Notes: generated from the sequence alone by a model not told the origin. 64,000 nt of DNA from Lumbricus rubellus (GCA_945859605.1 OX243822.1:17622884-17686883); one strand, 5' to 3'; counted from the stretch's first letter, positions 13,001 to 24,082 are shown. Numbers and translations are program-made.

Positions 13001-14422
13001 ATAACTGCATGACCTAATTTCATGCAATGCTCTATCTACAAAGATACTATGAGAATATATAAAGACTGATTTGACTGACTGATTGATATATTGATTGACT
13101 GACTGACTGATTTATTGACTGATTTATTGATTCATTGACTAATTCATTGATAGGCTGATTGATTGATTAATATATTGATTGATTGACCAACTGATTGGTT
13201 GACTGACTGACTGATTGATTGACTGATTGATTAATAATAACATTTTCTGACTGATTGATTTATGTATTTATTGATATTTTGACCGATTGATTTATGTATT
13301 TATTGATTTTTTTATTGACTGATTAATATAATGATTGATTGATTGATTGATTGAATGACTGATTGATATATTGACATATTGATTGATTGATTGATTGATT
13401 ACAGGCAGCAGAATGAGATGTTGGCCAGGACGGGTCGTGTTCTCTACGTCCCAGCCGGTCAGTGCTACGAGCTTCGAGAGGACTACGCATCTGGCGGAGG
13501 CCACACTTCGACGAGCGTCCGCAAGCCGGCCAGCCAGGGTCCGGAGCACCCGACGACCTCCAAGGAGCATCACCTGTTGGCCGGCAGGCGAAACGTCTAC
13601 GCGCACACGCGGATGGACACGCGTCCTCTACCGTCGCTGCCCAACCTCTCCGAGGCGTCAAGCGGTGGAGCGTGCCGCGTCGGGTCCCCCTGCCGCGGCG
13701 GAGGAGGCGGGGGTGGCTGTCCGGGACCGAGCGACCTGTGTCCCTACCATCCACACATGACGGCTACTCTAGGAAGGACATCACAGAAAGCGATGGCGAA
13801 GACTGGATGTGGCGCCCCCTCGGGGGCAGGGAGTAGTAGCAGCGGAAAGAGGAAAGCTACAGAGGGCTGTGGATTTGCGGGATCGTCCCCGGCGCGCGTT
13901 CCCGCCTCCTGTTCGTCGACGGCTGCGTTTGCCGGAGGAGGGCCCTCCTGTTCTTCGTCGCATCACCCTCCTGCCCCGCCTCCTCCGCCTCCCAACCTTC
14001 CCTCTGTTCCGTGCGCGTCGCCACTGTCGGCGGCCGCGATTCCGCAGCACTACACGGTCCTCGACCCGATCGAGGTTCAACAGCAGCAGCTGCTCGGAAC
14101 TACGACGACCATGCCTACGCCATCCCCAATCGCTCTTCAGTCAGCCGCGGCCGCAACCGATGTTTCAGGGGGACCGAGCAGTGGTGCAGGACCCTCCGCC
14201 GCGACGGCAGCTGCTTCCTCTTCGTCGTCGTCGGCGGGTCCTCCGAAGCCGCCTCTTCCGCTGGCGTCTGGGTCTGGTCAGCAGGGGTCAAGGCCGATCA
14301 ATGAGGGAATCGAGAAGAGCCAGTGCCGCGAGATAACGCTCCGACCGACGAGGCAAAACAGTGCTCGATCAAAAAGCAACGACAACGATGCCAGTGGCAG
14401 TGGCAACAGCAGTTGGCCATAG
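2636..14422 (+). CDS. SUEL-lectin / CUB-like / sushi-like single-pass membrane protein (six exons)
   Basis: Exons: 2636-2756, 5895-6179, 10387-10791, 11905-12111, 12791-12872, 13405-14422. All have GT/AG borders and compatible phases (1,1,1,1,2) and sum to 2118 nt, or 705 residues. Residues 1-25 are a signal peptide (Arg run, then LVPLLLVLCSTFA). Residues about 43-134 are a SUEL/rhamnose-binding lectin domain with the AHYGR motif, a DECSGKRSC block and a YLNVSYEC end. Residues about 136-270 are CUB-like with several cysteines. Residues about 271-330 are sushi-like (GC...C...W..C...W.G..G.C). Residues about 341-363 are a hydrophobic membrane span. The other 340 residues are cytoplasmic, low in complexity, with a six-proline run followed by NLP. 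The role is probably cell-surface glycan or ligand binding, which is inference. The family name was not recognised. The ATG at 2636 is chosen because it alone gives a signal peptide in phase with exon 2. Confidence 0.85.
2970..3755. repeat. (GA)n and (GACA)n repeats in lectin intron 1
   Basis: A GA run at about 2983-3010 leads into several hundred bases of GACA/GAGACA repeat. It is intronic and non-coding. Confidence 0.9.
4130..4335. repeat. (CA)n, (ATGT)n and (AT)n microsatellites
   Basis: CA-rich sequence at about 4138-4182 is followed by ATGT units from 4231 and an AT run at about 4316-4331. Confidence 0.9.
4443..4512. repeat. AT-rich hairpin and (TTAA)n tract
   Basis: CCTTGATTAATTAAT and its reverse complement face each other across a five-base loop at about 4445-4480. 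An ATTA tract follows. It can fold; no function is indicated. Confidence 0.6.
4915..5200. repeat. Dispersed repeat, SINE-like family 2
   Basis: It carries GCGCCT/AGGCGCTC near one end and a purine-rich body with CATTCCAAAGAGAAGGACC. Similar sequences occur at about 9470-9770, 27740-28040 and 50170-50260. This is a dispersed family with no coding capacity seen; its class is not recognised. Confidence 0.5.
5345..5893. repeat. (ACTT)n tract abutting lectin exon 2 acceptor
   Basis: About 540 bases of TACTTACT-type tetranucleotide with CTTG variants run directly into the acceptor AG at 5893-5894. The pyrimidine-rich repeat itself serves as the polypyrimidine tract of exon 2. The Leu/Tyr/Thr reading frames within it are repeat artefacts. 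Confidence 0.9.
6365..6800. repeat. (GGT)n/(GTT)n trinucleotide repeat
   Basis: Blocks of GGT alternate with GTTGGT blocks for about 430 bases in lectin intron 2. The block pattern suggests repeated segmental copying within the array. Confidence 0.95.
6838..7012. repeat. (AAT)n trinucleotide repeat
   Basis: AAT units broken by two AACAATAAAT interruptions, the same interruption appearing twice about 45 bases apart. Confidence 0.95.
8140..8212. repeat. 73-bp TTAACCC hairpin element (copy 1)
   Basis: It begins TTAACCCTTTGACAACCAGC and ends in the near-complement GCTGGTCGTTAAAGGGTTAA. It belongs to a short palindromic family seen again at 38939, 39046, 46603 and 62080. Confidence 0.75.
8932..9170 (+). 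mobile_element. tRNA-derived SINE (copy 1)
   Basis: The head carries an A-box-like TGGTGTAGTGG and a B-box-like GGTTCGAATCC, about as far apart as in a tRNA. The body CCTTGAGCAAG...CAATTGCTCGTGCG follows, with an A-rich tail of TAAATAAATAAA. Both pol III boxes are on the + strand. It is a SINE and not a tRNA gene: no cloverleaf closes. Confidence 0.8.
9470..9770 (+). repeat. Dispersed repeat, SINE-like family 2
   Basis: It starts with TTATATGGCGCCGTAACG and contains CTGTTCCAGCATATGGGACC. It resembles the elements at 4915 and 27740. Non-coding. Confidence 0.5.
9925..10345 (+). mobile_element. LINE 3' remnant (C-terminal reverse-transcriptase tail)
   Basis: One + frame reads AFQIGCPSTWNDLPLAL followed by RLKTYLPSF. 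This matches the C-terminal pattern of non-LTR retrotransposon ORF2 (AF..AAP.LWN.LP...FK..LKT.L.). The 3' part holds GAGTAGTCCC and CTATAGAAATTCTTGTAA, a tail also present near 52610 and 61215. A 29-base stretch at about 10213-10264 is directly repeated. Confidence 0.55.
10787..11138 (+). repeat. ~19-bp tandem repeat built from the exon 3 splice donor
   Basis: About 18 tandem units of GGTAACTGTGATAACAGAA begin exactly at the exon 3 donor (GT at 10792). Most keep AAG|GTAAC. One unit near 11044 carries an insertion. Unit 1 overlaps the last coding base and the genuine donor. It lies in lectin intron 3. Confidence 0.95.
12251..12554. mobile_element. hAT-type MITE, 304 bp
   Basis: It begins CAAGGCCGTAGCTAGG and ends CCTGGCTACGACCTTG, imperfect terminal inverted repeats. 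The 8-bp direct repeat ACTTTGTG flanks it at 12243-12250 and 12555-12562. No transposase. It lies in lectin intron 4. Confidence 0.8.
13055..13400. repeat. (GATT)n tract abutting lectin exon 6 acceptor
   Basis: GATT/GACT tetranucleotides run for about 345 bases and end four bases before the exon 6 start at 13405, so here too a tetranucleotide array supplies the sequence next to the acceptor. Confidence 0.9.
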
Positions 14423-14790
14423 GACGGGCAACAGCAGTTGTGGGCAACAGCAGTTGGTCATAGGACTGGCAACAGCAGTTGGCCATAGAATGGGCAACAG
14501 CAGTTGGCTATAGGACGGGCAACAGCAGTTGGCCATAGAACGAGGGCAACAGCAGTTGGCCATAGGATGGGCAACAGCTGTTGACCATAGGATTGGCAAC
14601 AGCGGCAACTGCTGACAACACAAAACAACAGCAGTTGGTCATAATTATGAACAACAGCATTGGCCTTAGGAAACAACAGCAGTAGGCCTTTAGGAAGTAT
14701 CAACGGTTGTTTTGAGGTAACCAGCATTGAGTCATAGGAAACGAAAATAGCATTTCGTCATAATTTTATAGGAGACAGCATCAGTGTTTG
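14399..14790. repeat. ~26-bp minisatellite containing the lectin gene stop codon
   Basis: Units of the form GGCAACAGCAGTTGGCCATAG repeat about nine times to 14640 and then decay to about 14790. The first unit encodes the last residues GNSSWP and the TAG stop at 14420-14422. Confidence 0.9.
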
Positions 14791-14914
14791 TGCCATAGGA
14801 AACATGAACAACAGTGTAGAACCATTACACTATATATGGGTACATGTGTTCATCTGCACCCAGCTACTGGATTGTCCTGCAATGACATATGCCAGTACAT
14901 CAGAAAGAGTGGAA

Positions 14915-15140
14915 GAGACAGACAGACAGGCAGACAGACAGACAGACAGACAGACAGAAAAAGGCAGAGTGATACAGCTAAAGAAATAGACAGAAGCAGA
15001 GACAGACAGAAACCGAGACAGAGAGACTGGGACAGGGACAGGGAGGGAGAGCACCAAACCGTTTGTGTGGTGTATCTAAGCAGGGTTGTTCCAATCAGAC
15101 ACACAGTGGCATAAACACAAACACACACACACACATATAC
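14915..15140. repeat. (GACA)n and (CA)n repeats
   Basis: GACA units at about 14917-14960 and purine-rich GACAGA sequence to 15050 are followed by a CA run at about 15116-15135. Confidence 0.85.
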
Positions 15141-15739
15141 AAAGTTGCATACAAGCATGCAGATACGAAGTGACATAATAATATTATATAGACATAGGCA
15201 ACTTGCGCAAGTGCTTATTTAACTGTCCTGTGGTACAATTGCGAGGGTGGTCCGGCCTGGCCATTGCAAAGAATAATGTTTATTTTTTGATCCGACTTCT
15301 GCCCTGCCATGGCCTCTAGCTGTCTCTATCCAACAATGTGTAGTCCTATACGTTTTCAAAAGACGTTACTACATTATGTGTGTACGTGTATTATAGATAT
15401 ATGCAAGACGGAGAGCTGGTGTTAACAGGACTCCGATATTGGCGCTACAGAAAAGGACATTGTAAGATCATTATTGCTAAAACAAAATATGGACATGACC
15501 GGATAAAACACTGCCAGATAGCACTGGCAGTAGAAGTAAGGAAAATCTATTGGATGAGTTTTTTGTGTGAAGCAGACTGAGTTATCAAATGTCTTTTTGT
15601 GGCTGTATTGATCCTTATTCTTTCTGTATTATCGCAAAAATTGAGTTTAACATCAGTATTTGTATGTCAATGTCTGATTAATTATTAATTATTAAAGATT
15701 TACTTTGCAACCGTGCGAAAAGTAATTATTTCTGTTTAT

Positions 15740-15962
15740 TTGTTTGTTTGTTTGTACGTGCACTTGTTATAGCGCCCCTTCAAGCTCTCGCTACTCAGAG
15801 GCGCTCCCGAATGCAGAGCGGACGCTGCATCGGAGTTTCACGCTGAAGCGCTGAGCAATTGTGAGTGAAGAACTTGCCCAAGGTCCTTACGCGGCGGGGT
15901 GGATTCGAACCCCGAACCTTCCGGCTCTAGGCAACAACGCTACCACTACACCACCGCGCCCC
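15740..15962 (-). mobile_element. tRNA-derived SINE (copy 2)
   Basis: On the - strand it shows TGGTGTAGTGGTAGC, then GGTTCGGGGTTCGAATCC, then ACCTTGGGCAAGTTC, and ends in AAGGGGCGCTATAACAAGTG. It is full length relative to the copies at 8932 and 60466. Confidence 0.8.
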
Positions 15963-16204
15963 ACAAATTAATTTCAAACCGACACAACGCAGCATGATAA
16001 CAATCAGTATTGAACGGATGATTACAAGTTATTACAGGAGTCGAATTTAACTGTTGGCAGCCATGCAAGGCGTTAATCACGTTCTGCTGCTCAATTTACC
16101 AACTCCATCTGCCGAATGGAAGGTTGAGTGAACCTTTTTGGGAAGGTTCGAGAAGCAATCCCGCAGCTGTGTGCTCTTCGTGTCAGAATACTTATGCCAT
16201 CACC

Positions 16205-16300
16205 GTTAGTAGCGGTGGTGTAGTGGTGGGTCCGCTGCCCTGGAGCCGGAGAATTCCAGGTTCGAATCCACCTCAAGCCACCGCGTGTATAGCCAGCTAT
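16205..16300 (+). mobile_element. tRNA-derived SINE head, truncated
   Basis: Only the tRNA-related head is present (GGTGGTGTAGTGGTGGG ... AGGTTCGAATCCACC). The central body and tail are missing. Confidence 0.75.
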
Positions 16301-16839
16301 CGTAATCCGCAATTTCTTAACTTCTAAAGCGCCACTCGATAATTAACCAGACGCACGGCACTAACATATTCACGAGCGCAGAGGATGAAACCACGAGGCC
16401 CATGCAGGGTGAGAATTGCCAGGGAGTGTGGGGATTCCAACCCTCAGTTTTTCTTAGAGCCCCATAGTAAAGTCTGTTTTTCACGCCCCCAATTCCGAGT
16501 GGTCCATAGTTCAACCCCTACTTATTTTTCCACAATTCTCACACTGAAATAAGACAAAATCGTCGATATTTCTTTGCACGAATCGTAAATTTCCTCCGTT
16601 TGTTGCGTATTGGCCTAATCCAAAGCGAAGGTTAAAAGTCACAGTTTTAACTGCTAAGGCTAGCGCCACGAAGTTATAGGTTGATAATTCATTCATTCAT
16701 TCACTCGAGTATTTATATAGCACCTCTTGATTGAAAACTGCGCGGGGGTTCTCCAGACACCAGCACGACTAAAAAAACAGTTCTTCAAGTGCTTATAGAA
16801 TGACTGATAAAGACAGGGAGAACTCCATGGCAGCAGAAG

Positions 16840-17557
16840 GGTTTACTATCAAAACCGCGCACACAAAACCGCGCACACAAAACCGCGCACACAGAACCGC
16901 GATTCACAAAACCGCGCACCTTCAGAACCGCGCACGATCATTACCGCGCACTATCATGGTGTCACGACAACTCGTCTACAAACAACTCGTCTAACGACAA
17001 CTTGTCTACAGACAACTGGTCCAGCGCTTGAGAAATGGAAGCTGGATTAAATGATATAGAAGTGACATGGAGGCTTTGTTGATGAAAAACGCAAGAGAAA
17101 TTGAGACTGGATGAAGGTTTCTTACAGGTAAAATAGAAGCTGGATTAACGAAAATAACGCACGAAAAATGGAAGCTGGATGGAGGTATTTTTAGATATGG
17201 AAGCTGGATTGAGGTATTTTTGTATATGAAATAGAAGCTGGATTAACGAAAATAACGCATGAGAAATGGAAGCTGGATGGAGGTATTTTAGATATGAAAT
17301 AGAAGCTGGATTGACGAAAATAACGCATGAGAAACGTCAGCTGGATGAAGCTATTTTTAGATATGAAATAGAAGCTGGATTGATGAAAAACGCTTAAGAA
17401 ATTGAAGCTGGATTCATGTTGAAATACTTGAATGCGGTTATGATCGTGCGGGGTAGTGATCGTGCGCGGTGCTGAGGGTGCGCGGTTTTGTGAATCGCTG
17501 TTTTGTGTGCGCGGTTTTGTGTGCGCGGTTTTGTGTGCGCGGTTTTGACCGGATACC
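16840..17557. mobile_element. Foldback element FB1 with 9-bp target duplication
   Basis: CAGCAGAAG flanks it exactly at 16831-16839 and 17558-17566. The left end reads GGTTTACTATCAAAACCGCG. The right end, reverse-complemented, reads GGTATCCGGTCAAAACCGCG. Both arms (about 120 bp) are built of repeated AAAACCGCGCACAC units. The core, about 17030-17415, is an unrelated tandem array of about 60 bp carrying GAAGCTGGATT. No transposase is encoded. The 9-bp duplication suggests a Mutator-like origin (inference). Confidence 0.75.
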
Positions 17558-17566
17558 CAGCAGAAG

Positions 17567-18724
17567 AACTTCGTCCTCTAAGAACAGTCCCATGTAAATC
17601 AATTGACTTTATAGACGTTGACAAGACGAATCAAGACTGACCGTGGTTGACCACCATGACCATTAAGACATTTTGTAGCAATTTTGTGGTGCTTTGGACT
17701 AGGGCCTATCTAGTAGCATATTGTAGCACTATTGTCTAGCACTACTCGTCAATTGACAATAATATTGACGTATATGTCATGAGTCTTTTTAATTGGTCCA
17801 TTTTCAGTGATCAATAGGCTATTCAGATTAAAGTTAGGTAATTTTTTCTTTCCCCGAATTTGGAATAGTCCTTGACGCTTCTAAAAGCAATTCCGAAGCA
17901 TGATTATTGCTACTGTGCATGGCTCATAAAAATTAATGGTCCTCGTACCCTATGCTGTTCACAAAAGTCCTTCTACTCGATATGAACAACATTGCATTGT
18001 AGCGTTGTGCGCATATGGACAGGCGCTGCAATAGATCTGGGCGATTTATAGGCCTGTGTGGCCATCAAAGTTTTGCCCGTGGTGGCACTATCAGCCGTCA
18101 AACTAGTACTAAAACTGTTGATGCATAGACTTAAATGCATGCAGTCCTGGTCTCGCGATCATTGACTTGTAATGAAAAGTTTAGGTTTGTTTGCGTCTCA
18201 ACTCTCAAGAGGGTTTAGGTCGACTTGTGAAAAAGACAACTTCAGGTGACTTCTCTCTACAAAATTATTCGATTTGGGTTCAGTTGCGGTAAGAAAAAAC
18301 GACTTGACTCGACTTGTGATGACCATTGACCAAGTCTACTGGGGACGACTCACTGGGGGCGACTCCCAGGTCTACTGACTACTGACCAGAAAGCCAACAT
18401 AGGGACTTAGGCACAGAGTCTATGGGCTTATACTGAAATTTCGACAAACTTATATGTCAGAGTGCTCTGAACTCACTTTGTCACCTTGTGCTGTCAATTC
18501 GTTGAATTTTATAGCGACCGTCATGACCAGCCTTCTCCATTCCGAACTACAGAAGTTAAAACTTCTAGCATTATTTTGTGACTTTGCAATTCCAACACGA
18601 GGTGCGTTGGAGTAATCAATGCAACTTTTAAAATGCCTCATAGAGGAAATGTGGAATTGCCCACCAAATTATTGTGAGCATTTCACTATAATGCACATGA
18701 CCGATTACTTGTAATACCAATTAA
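17567..18724. other. Intergenic sequence without recognised genes
   Basis: AT-rich single-copy-looking DNA with scattered AGGCCTA words. I see no exon, RNA gene or mobile element here. Confidence 0.5.
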
Positions 18725-18965
18725 ACATGCAGCGGTGGTGACAGACATTTTCTTTAGTCATACGAGTAAGCGGGTGGTTGCGGTTCGAATCCGGGCAAAG
18801 ACCTTGGGCAAGTTGTTTACGCACACGTGCCTCTGTCACCAAGCAGTATGATTTGGTATCGGCGTAAGCTGGGAAGTAAACGGCAAGTCCTGGGATGCAC
18901 TGGACCCGTGTCCAGGACCTTGAGATTCGTCCATTGCCGGCTCAGGGCCAAGAAAAGGAGAATAT
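18725..18965 (+). repeat. Possible divergent tRNA-related SINE
   Basis: CAGCGGTGGTGA, GGTTGCGGTTCGAATCC and ACCTTGGGCAAG appear in the usual SINE order, but the body differs from the other copies. Confidence 0.45.
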
Positions 18966-19189
18966 TCTACATATGAGTAAGCAGTTCGGAGGCAATTTAT
19001 GTCCTAGATAAATTCCCTCCAACCGGGTACCAACCAGTGCAAAGGCCTCTTAGATTTTGCCTGCGCAATTGACCTGTCTTGCCCAAGTTGCCCTGCTGTG
19101 ACGTAGCCACTGTAAACATGTTTTCGGTAAGACCGTAGGAGACGAGTTCAGTAAAAAATGATCAACATCCATTTTACGACCAGCAAATA

Positions 19190-19700
19190 GTCCTGGGCAC
19201 GACGTTAAACTGCATCCATCCTCCGCCACAGGGAACCAACAACGTCCCTGTGCCGGTCCTAAGCCCGGACAAAGGAGGAAGGTTTGCCAGATGGGTGGCG
19301 ATACACTGGCAGGAAAAGATCAAGACGATTGATATCCGCAAAAACCACGACACAAGTGACATAGCGACCCAGATGCTTCAAGGTGTCATGATGTGGAGCA
19401 GACATGCACAGGCCGGTCAGGACAGACCGGTGGAGAGAGTCGGGGGGGAGAGCATGGGACACATACGGGCATTGACCCATGTTGTCCTTCATGCCTCTTT
19501 CCCACGATTCTCTTCAATCAGACAAGGTGGTCTAGTTGCTCCGAGATGTTTATGGTGTGGAGCAGACCTGCTGACCGGACCGGTTGAAGCTGGGCAGCAT
19601 GACGCGAGACAGACTCAGACAGAGAGTGTCGTCGGACTCTAACGGGCGTTGAGCCCTATGATATTGATGATGATGATGATTGATGAAATAGTCAAATACA
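19190..19700 (+). mobile_element. Possible LINE 3' end with (GAT)n tail
   Basis: It contains CTGTGCCGGTCCTAAGCCCG and ends in a GATGATGATGATT tail. Such a motif and a short microsatellite tail are typical of RTE-type non-LTR elements. No reverse-transcriptase motif is visible, so the class is a guess. Confidence 0.35.
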
Positions 19701-22448
19701 ATACCTGTTATCGATGACGAATTTGCAATATTGATGCCGCGAACAATAGAATCGCATTTGTTGTTAACTAGGCCCTAGGCCTACTCGGTACCGAGCAAAA
19801 TTTTTTGCCACCTGCATGGGATCATGTGTTGTTGAGATGCAGGCGTTTAGCTGCAGTTAACTCGCGCTGACTTATTCCGCCAGATCAAACGCCTGTGGTA
19901 TACTGCGGTCCAACACTGCGCTCTTAGATAATTTTATTATGTTCATACAAGTTCAAATTCATGACATTGCGGTCTCGAAGTCAGACGATGAAGTATAGTT
20001 ATAGAAGTATATAGTTACAGTGGAAGAAAGTGAGCACAGATTTGTTGGGTCAGATCAGATAGTTATTTCAATCAGATTCGATCTTCTTTTCTTTCATACT
20101 TCCCGCAGGTTTTCATATCAATTATTCTCGATCGATGGATCTACTAAGGTCTTGGAAACACCCTGAAGAAGTTTATTTCTTGCTCAGATACAAGCTTGGA
20201 ACGAGAGGCAAAGCCCTAGCTATCAACGACACCTCGGTAAGTAGATTAGAAAAACTTGAAATAAAAACAAGAGGATCAGTAGACGTCTGTGGATGAAGGG
20301 ATTAAAGAATAGTGCATGCATTGATGGGTGGATTATCATTATATGACTTGCTAATCAAGTGCTTGTTTTACATCGTTTTAATTAAGCGTCCATTGAAAGA
20401 CGTTTAGTAAAAACCTCGTCATAATTGAGTAACACCGACACAGATGTAGACTAATAGATATTTATACAATAATGATTATTTCGTATCGATTGAGCACATT
20501 GTATACGTTTTATAGAACTGCGTGCCTTCTCAGCTAAAGAAATGCTATCAGTACCTCGACAAAACCAGTAGAAGTTTTGCGTAATGTTATTCGAGCACTT
20601 GACGAAGAATTGAGGTTTGTAAATCCCATTTGATTCAATGTTACTTCGTTTTTTACCATTGTGTTTCACCGAAACATGATTTTGTCTCACCAAATGCATT
20701 ACTCTTTCATGTAGGCTAAGTCTGCCTACACAACCACTTCCATGACATAGGCGTACGTAGAATTAGACGCCACAATCTCTGTTGTGTCTTGGTTTGTTTG
20801 GCTGATGCTTACGCTTCGACGTGTCCAGACCAGCTGTACCTCGGCTAGACCTAAAAAAATCTAAGCAAGACTCTATTCTATTGTTTGCTCGTTCACGAAG
20901 TTCATCGAAGTTCTTCGAGGGACTAAAATATATCATAATAATATGATTGATAGACGAATAGGGTGTTTGATTAATTCATTAGTTTAATCCATTGTTGTCA
21001 TGCTTCATCGTGTGTTCTTTAGAGATGCCGTCTGTATTTTCTATCTGGTTTTACGTGCTCTCGACACGGTGGAAGATGATATGGCGATTCCATACGATGA
21101 GAAGGTGGTACTGCTGCAGAAGTTCTGCACTTTCCTCGACGATCCAAACTGGAATTACACGAAGAGCAAAGACAAGGATCGAATTGTTCTCGAGGACTTT
21201 ACAACGGTCTGTTAAAACCATAATAATTATTATGGTGGTCCATTCCAGGCTGTGAATTTTTGTAGGGTTACTCCAAGCTGGAATCTGTTGGAAGCTGAGG
21301 CCGAGTTTTGTTCGAATTTTTATCCGGACAGTGGTGGAATTTCAAATTGCTTGTGGTTAGAATACTGATCTGCGTATAGAGTAAGATGCTTTAATACTGA
21401 AATCCCACAGTGCACACTGTTGCTACATGCTATGGCTACTTTTTATTACTCCAATAATGTGTTACTGTTCTGCAGATATCTTCACAGTTTCGTCTTCTGA
21501 AGCCTATCTTTCGGGATGTTATTTCTGACATCTGTCGACAGATGGAAAATGGAATGATAGTCTACTTAACCAAATCTCCTGATTCGATTAAAGAATGGGA
21601 TGAGGTGAAGCTGTTTTTATTTTTTAACAAAATTGCATTGCACATGCTTTTTTGAGAAGATGGCAGTTGGTTATGAGTCACAACTTTATAACTTAAACCA
21701 ATAGCGGGGTCTTATGCACATTATCGTTCCATTTAAAAGTATAAAATGGTAGGCATTGGACTGTGGTTGATGGTTACAAATTAGTGCACCCTCGTTTTGT
21801 CTCGTCCCGCCCCTCCCTAAAAACTCTTATTGTCTCTGCACAGGTCTTTCTCTTGCAACTCATTTCTACCCCGATTCTACCACTTACTCTAGCAAGCTTG
21901 CCTCTCCTGCAGCCCCAATACTAACGTAAATAAATTGTAAACCCAATTTTTTATAATAGGCATTGCATGTTTTTAAACGGGAGTTGGCATCAGCCAGGCT
22001 GTATCATGTAATTATATTGTATTTCTAAATCTCATTGGACATTTCTGTTGTTTTGCAGTATTGCCACTTCGTTGCTGGACTCGTTGGTATTGGCCTTTCG
22101 CAGCTCTTCTCAGCCTCAGAATTGGAGGACAGATTAGTTGGCAACGACTCGAATCTCTCCAACTCAATGGGACTTTTCCTTCAGAAGACGAATATCATCC
22201 GAGACTACTTGGAGGATGTTTTGCAGGGGCGTCATTTCTGGCCAGAAGAGGTGACGGAATCTGATTCAACTCTTGTTTTATATGAGGACGACTTGCTGTT
22301 TCAGTAGCCTACTTAGCGTAGTTGAAAATTTAGAAGAAGAAAATGAGTCTGTTCAACTTGAACCTCCTTTAAGAAGAGTGAACGAAAAGGTGCTGTATTA
22401 ATTTCTGGTAGATTCATGCATTGTGCATACATTTGTCTTAGCAACTTA

Positions 22449-22738
22449 CAAGGGCGGATACAGAAACTTTGGACGGGGGGGGGGGGACAAAAATTCTTGG
22501 GCCTTGGGTCTGGGAAAAATTCTTGGCCTTGGGTCTGGAAAAAGTTTTCTTTCGTATCCGCCAAAAAAGTTGATGACCTTTTTTTAGTCGTCCGGCAAAT
22601 TTTTCGGAAAAACTATACCATTTCATCATAAAATATACCAAATTATAAGCTTGCTGAAACCGGATGGGGGGGCACCATACATGGGCGTTTCGAAATGTGG
22701 GGGCCATAGCCGGATTGGCCACCCTGGATCCGCCCCTG
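22449..22738. mobile_element. hAT-type MITE, 290 bp
   Basis: The ends are CAAGGGCGGATACAG and CTGGATCCGCCCCTG. The 8-bp repeat GCAACTTA flanks it at 22441-22448 and 22739-22746. It lies in intron 5 of squalene synthase copy A. Confidence 0.85.
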
Positions 22739-23719
22739 GCAACTTATATAGCGCTCTTAGAACCTTGCATAGATGCTACATCGACAGTTTTGATTTAAGT
22801 CTTAAAAACACAGGTTACATCAACAGATGACTTTATAAACAAAGACCACACCATTTAGACCCACTTCTGTATGTGGAGCCAAATTGCAAAGACAATTATA
22901 TTGCGCCTCTATACAAGGTCAACTCGTCAACTGTGCTCATATACATGAATCAGATGTATATAGCCTAATACTTTTAGTACTCGAGTTCAATGTTTTCTAA
23001 CAAAATGAAATTTTTTCAGGTGTGGAGCCAGTATTTCAGGAAACTGATTGAACTTTCTGAACCGGAAAGAATCGACGATGCCATCAGATGCTTAAATGAA
23101 TTAATCACAAACGCACTTTTGCACATTCCAGACGTCCTGGTGTACCTGTCTCGAATTCAGAACCAATCCATCTTCAACTTTTGTGCCATTCCACAGGTAT
23201 TTTTCATCCAATAAGTCAAGGAGAGCTGATCTATAGATGCAAAGGCGGGGGACAAAACATTCTGCAAATGTTCATATTTGGATCCAGACTTTTGTTTACA
23301 CATATGCTACTTTTTAGGCCTACGTCTGATCAATGGTGGGCTAAAACGGGCTAACATCAGTCCTATAATAGTCATATAAGGGCTGTTTTAATAATTAATT
23401 TCGTTTTCGCTTATTTACGTGCATTTTGTTGAGATCAGCTCATTGGGTGGCCTAAGGCACTGTGTGTTATTATAGGCCTACAGTAAGCAGTCAGTCGCTG
23501 TTAGTCTAACATGTATTTACTACATAAAATTATATAAATATATTATATATAATTATTTATGTATATATTTAGATGCGACACAGAAATGCTCTGGTTATTT
23601 GCGCCGAGAGTGGATTGTAGAAATTGTTGCAATTACAATCATAATTGCAATTATAAAATAATGTAATATCAAGTAAATGCTGCAGTAAGCGTTAACGTTT
23701 GTATGTGTATAGGCTTATG

Positions 23720-24051
23720 GGCGCCGTCACAAAAGCGCGCAGGACAAAAGCGCGCAGACAAATGCGCGCAGACAAATGCGCGCAGACATATGCGCGCAAC
23801 AGACACTACCCAAAAATAGCACCGACAAAAGCGCGCAGACAAATGCGCGCAGACAAATGCGCGCAACAGGAAAAAATTTATGTATGTATGCCTATGTATG
23901 TACATGTATGGCTGTATGCATATGTATGTATGTATGTATGTATGTATGCATATGTGTGTATGTATGCATGCATTTGAATGTATGTATGTATGTATGTATG
24001 TATGTATGTATGCATGTATGTATGTATGCATATGTAAGTATGTATGTATGC

Positions 24052-24082
<31 letters not shown>

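Noticed and set aside
13391..13404. Lectin gene exon 6 as an independent gene starting at 13391
   Set aside because: The frame before 13405 is (GATT)n repeat; a CAG acceptor at 13402-13404 and matching phase 2 from exon 5 make it a terminal exon.
15380..15580. 66-residue open frame
   Set aside because: No recognised motif, no splice-site context and no codon signal; not reported as a gene.
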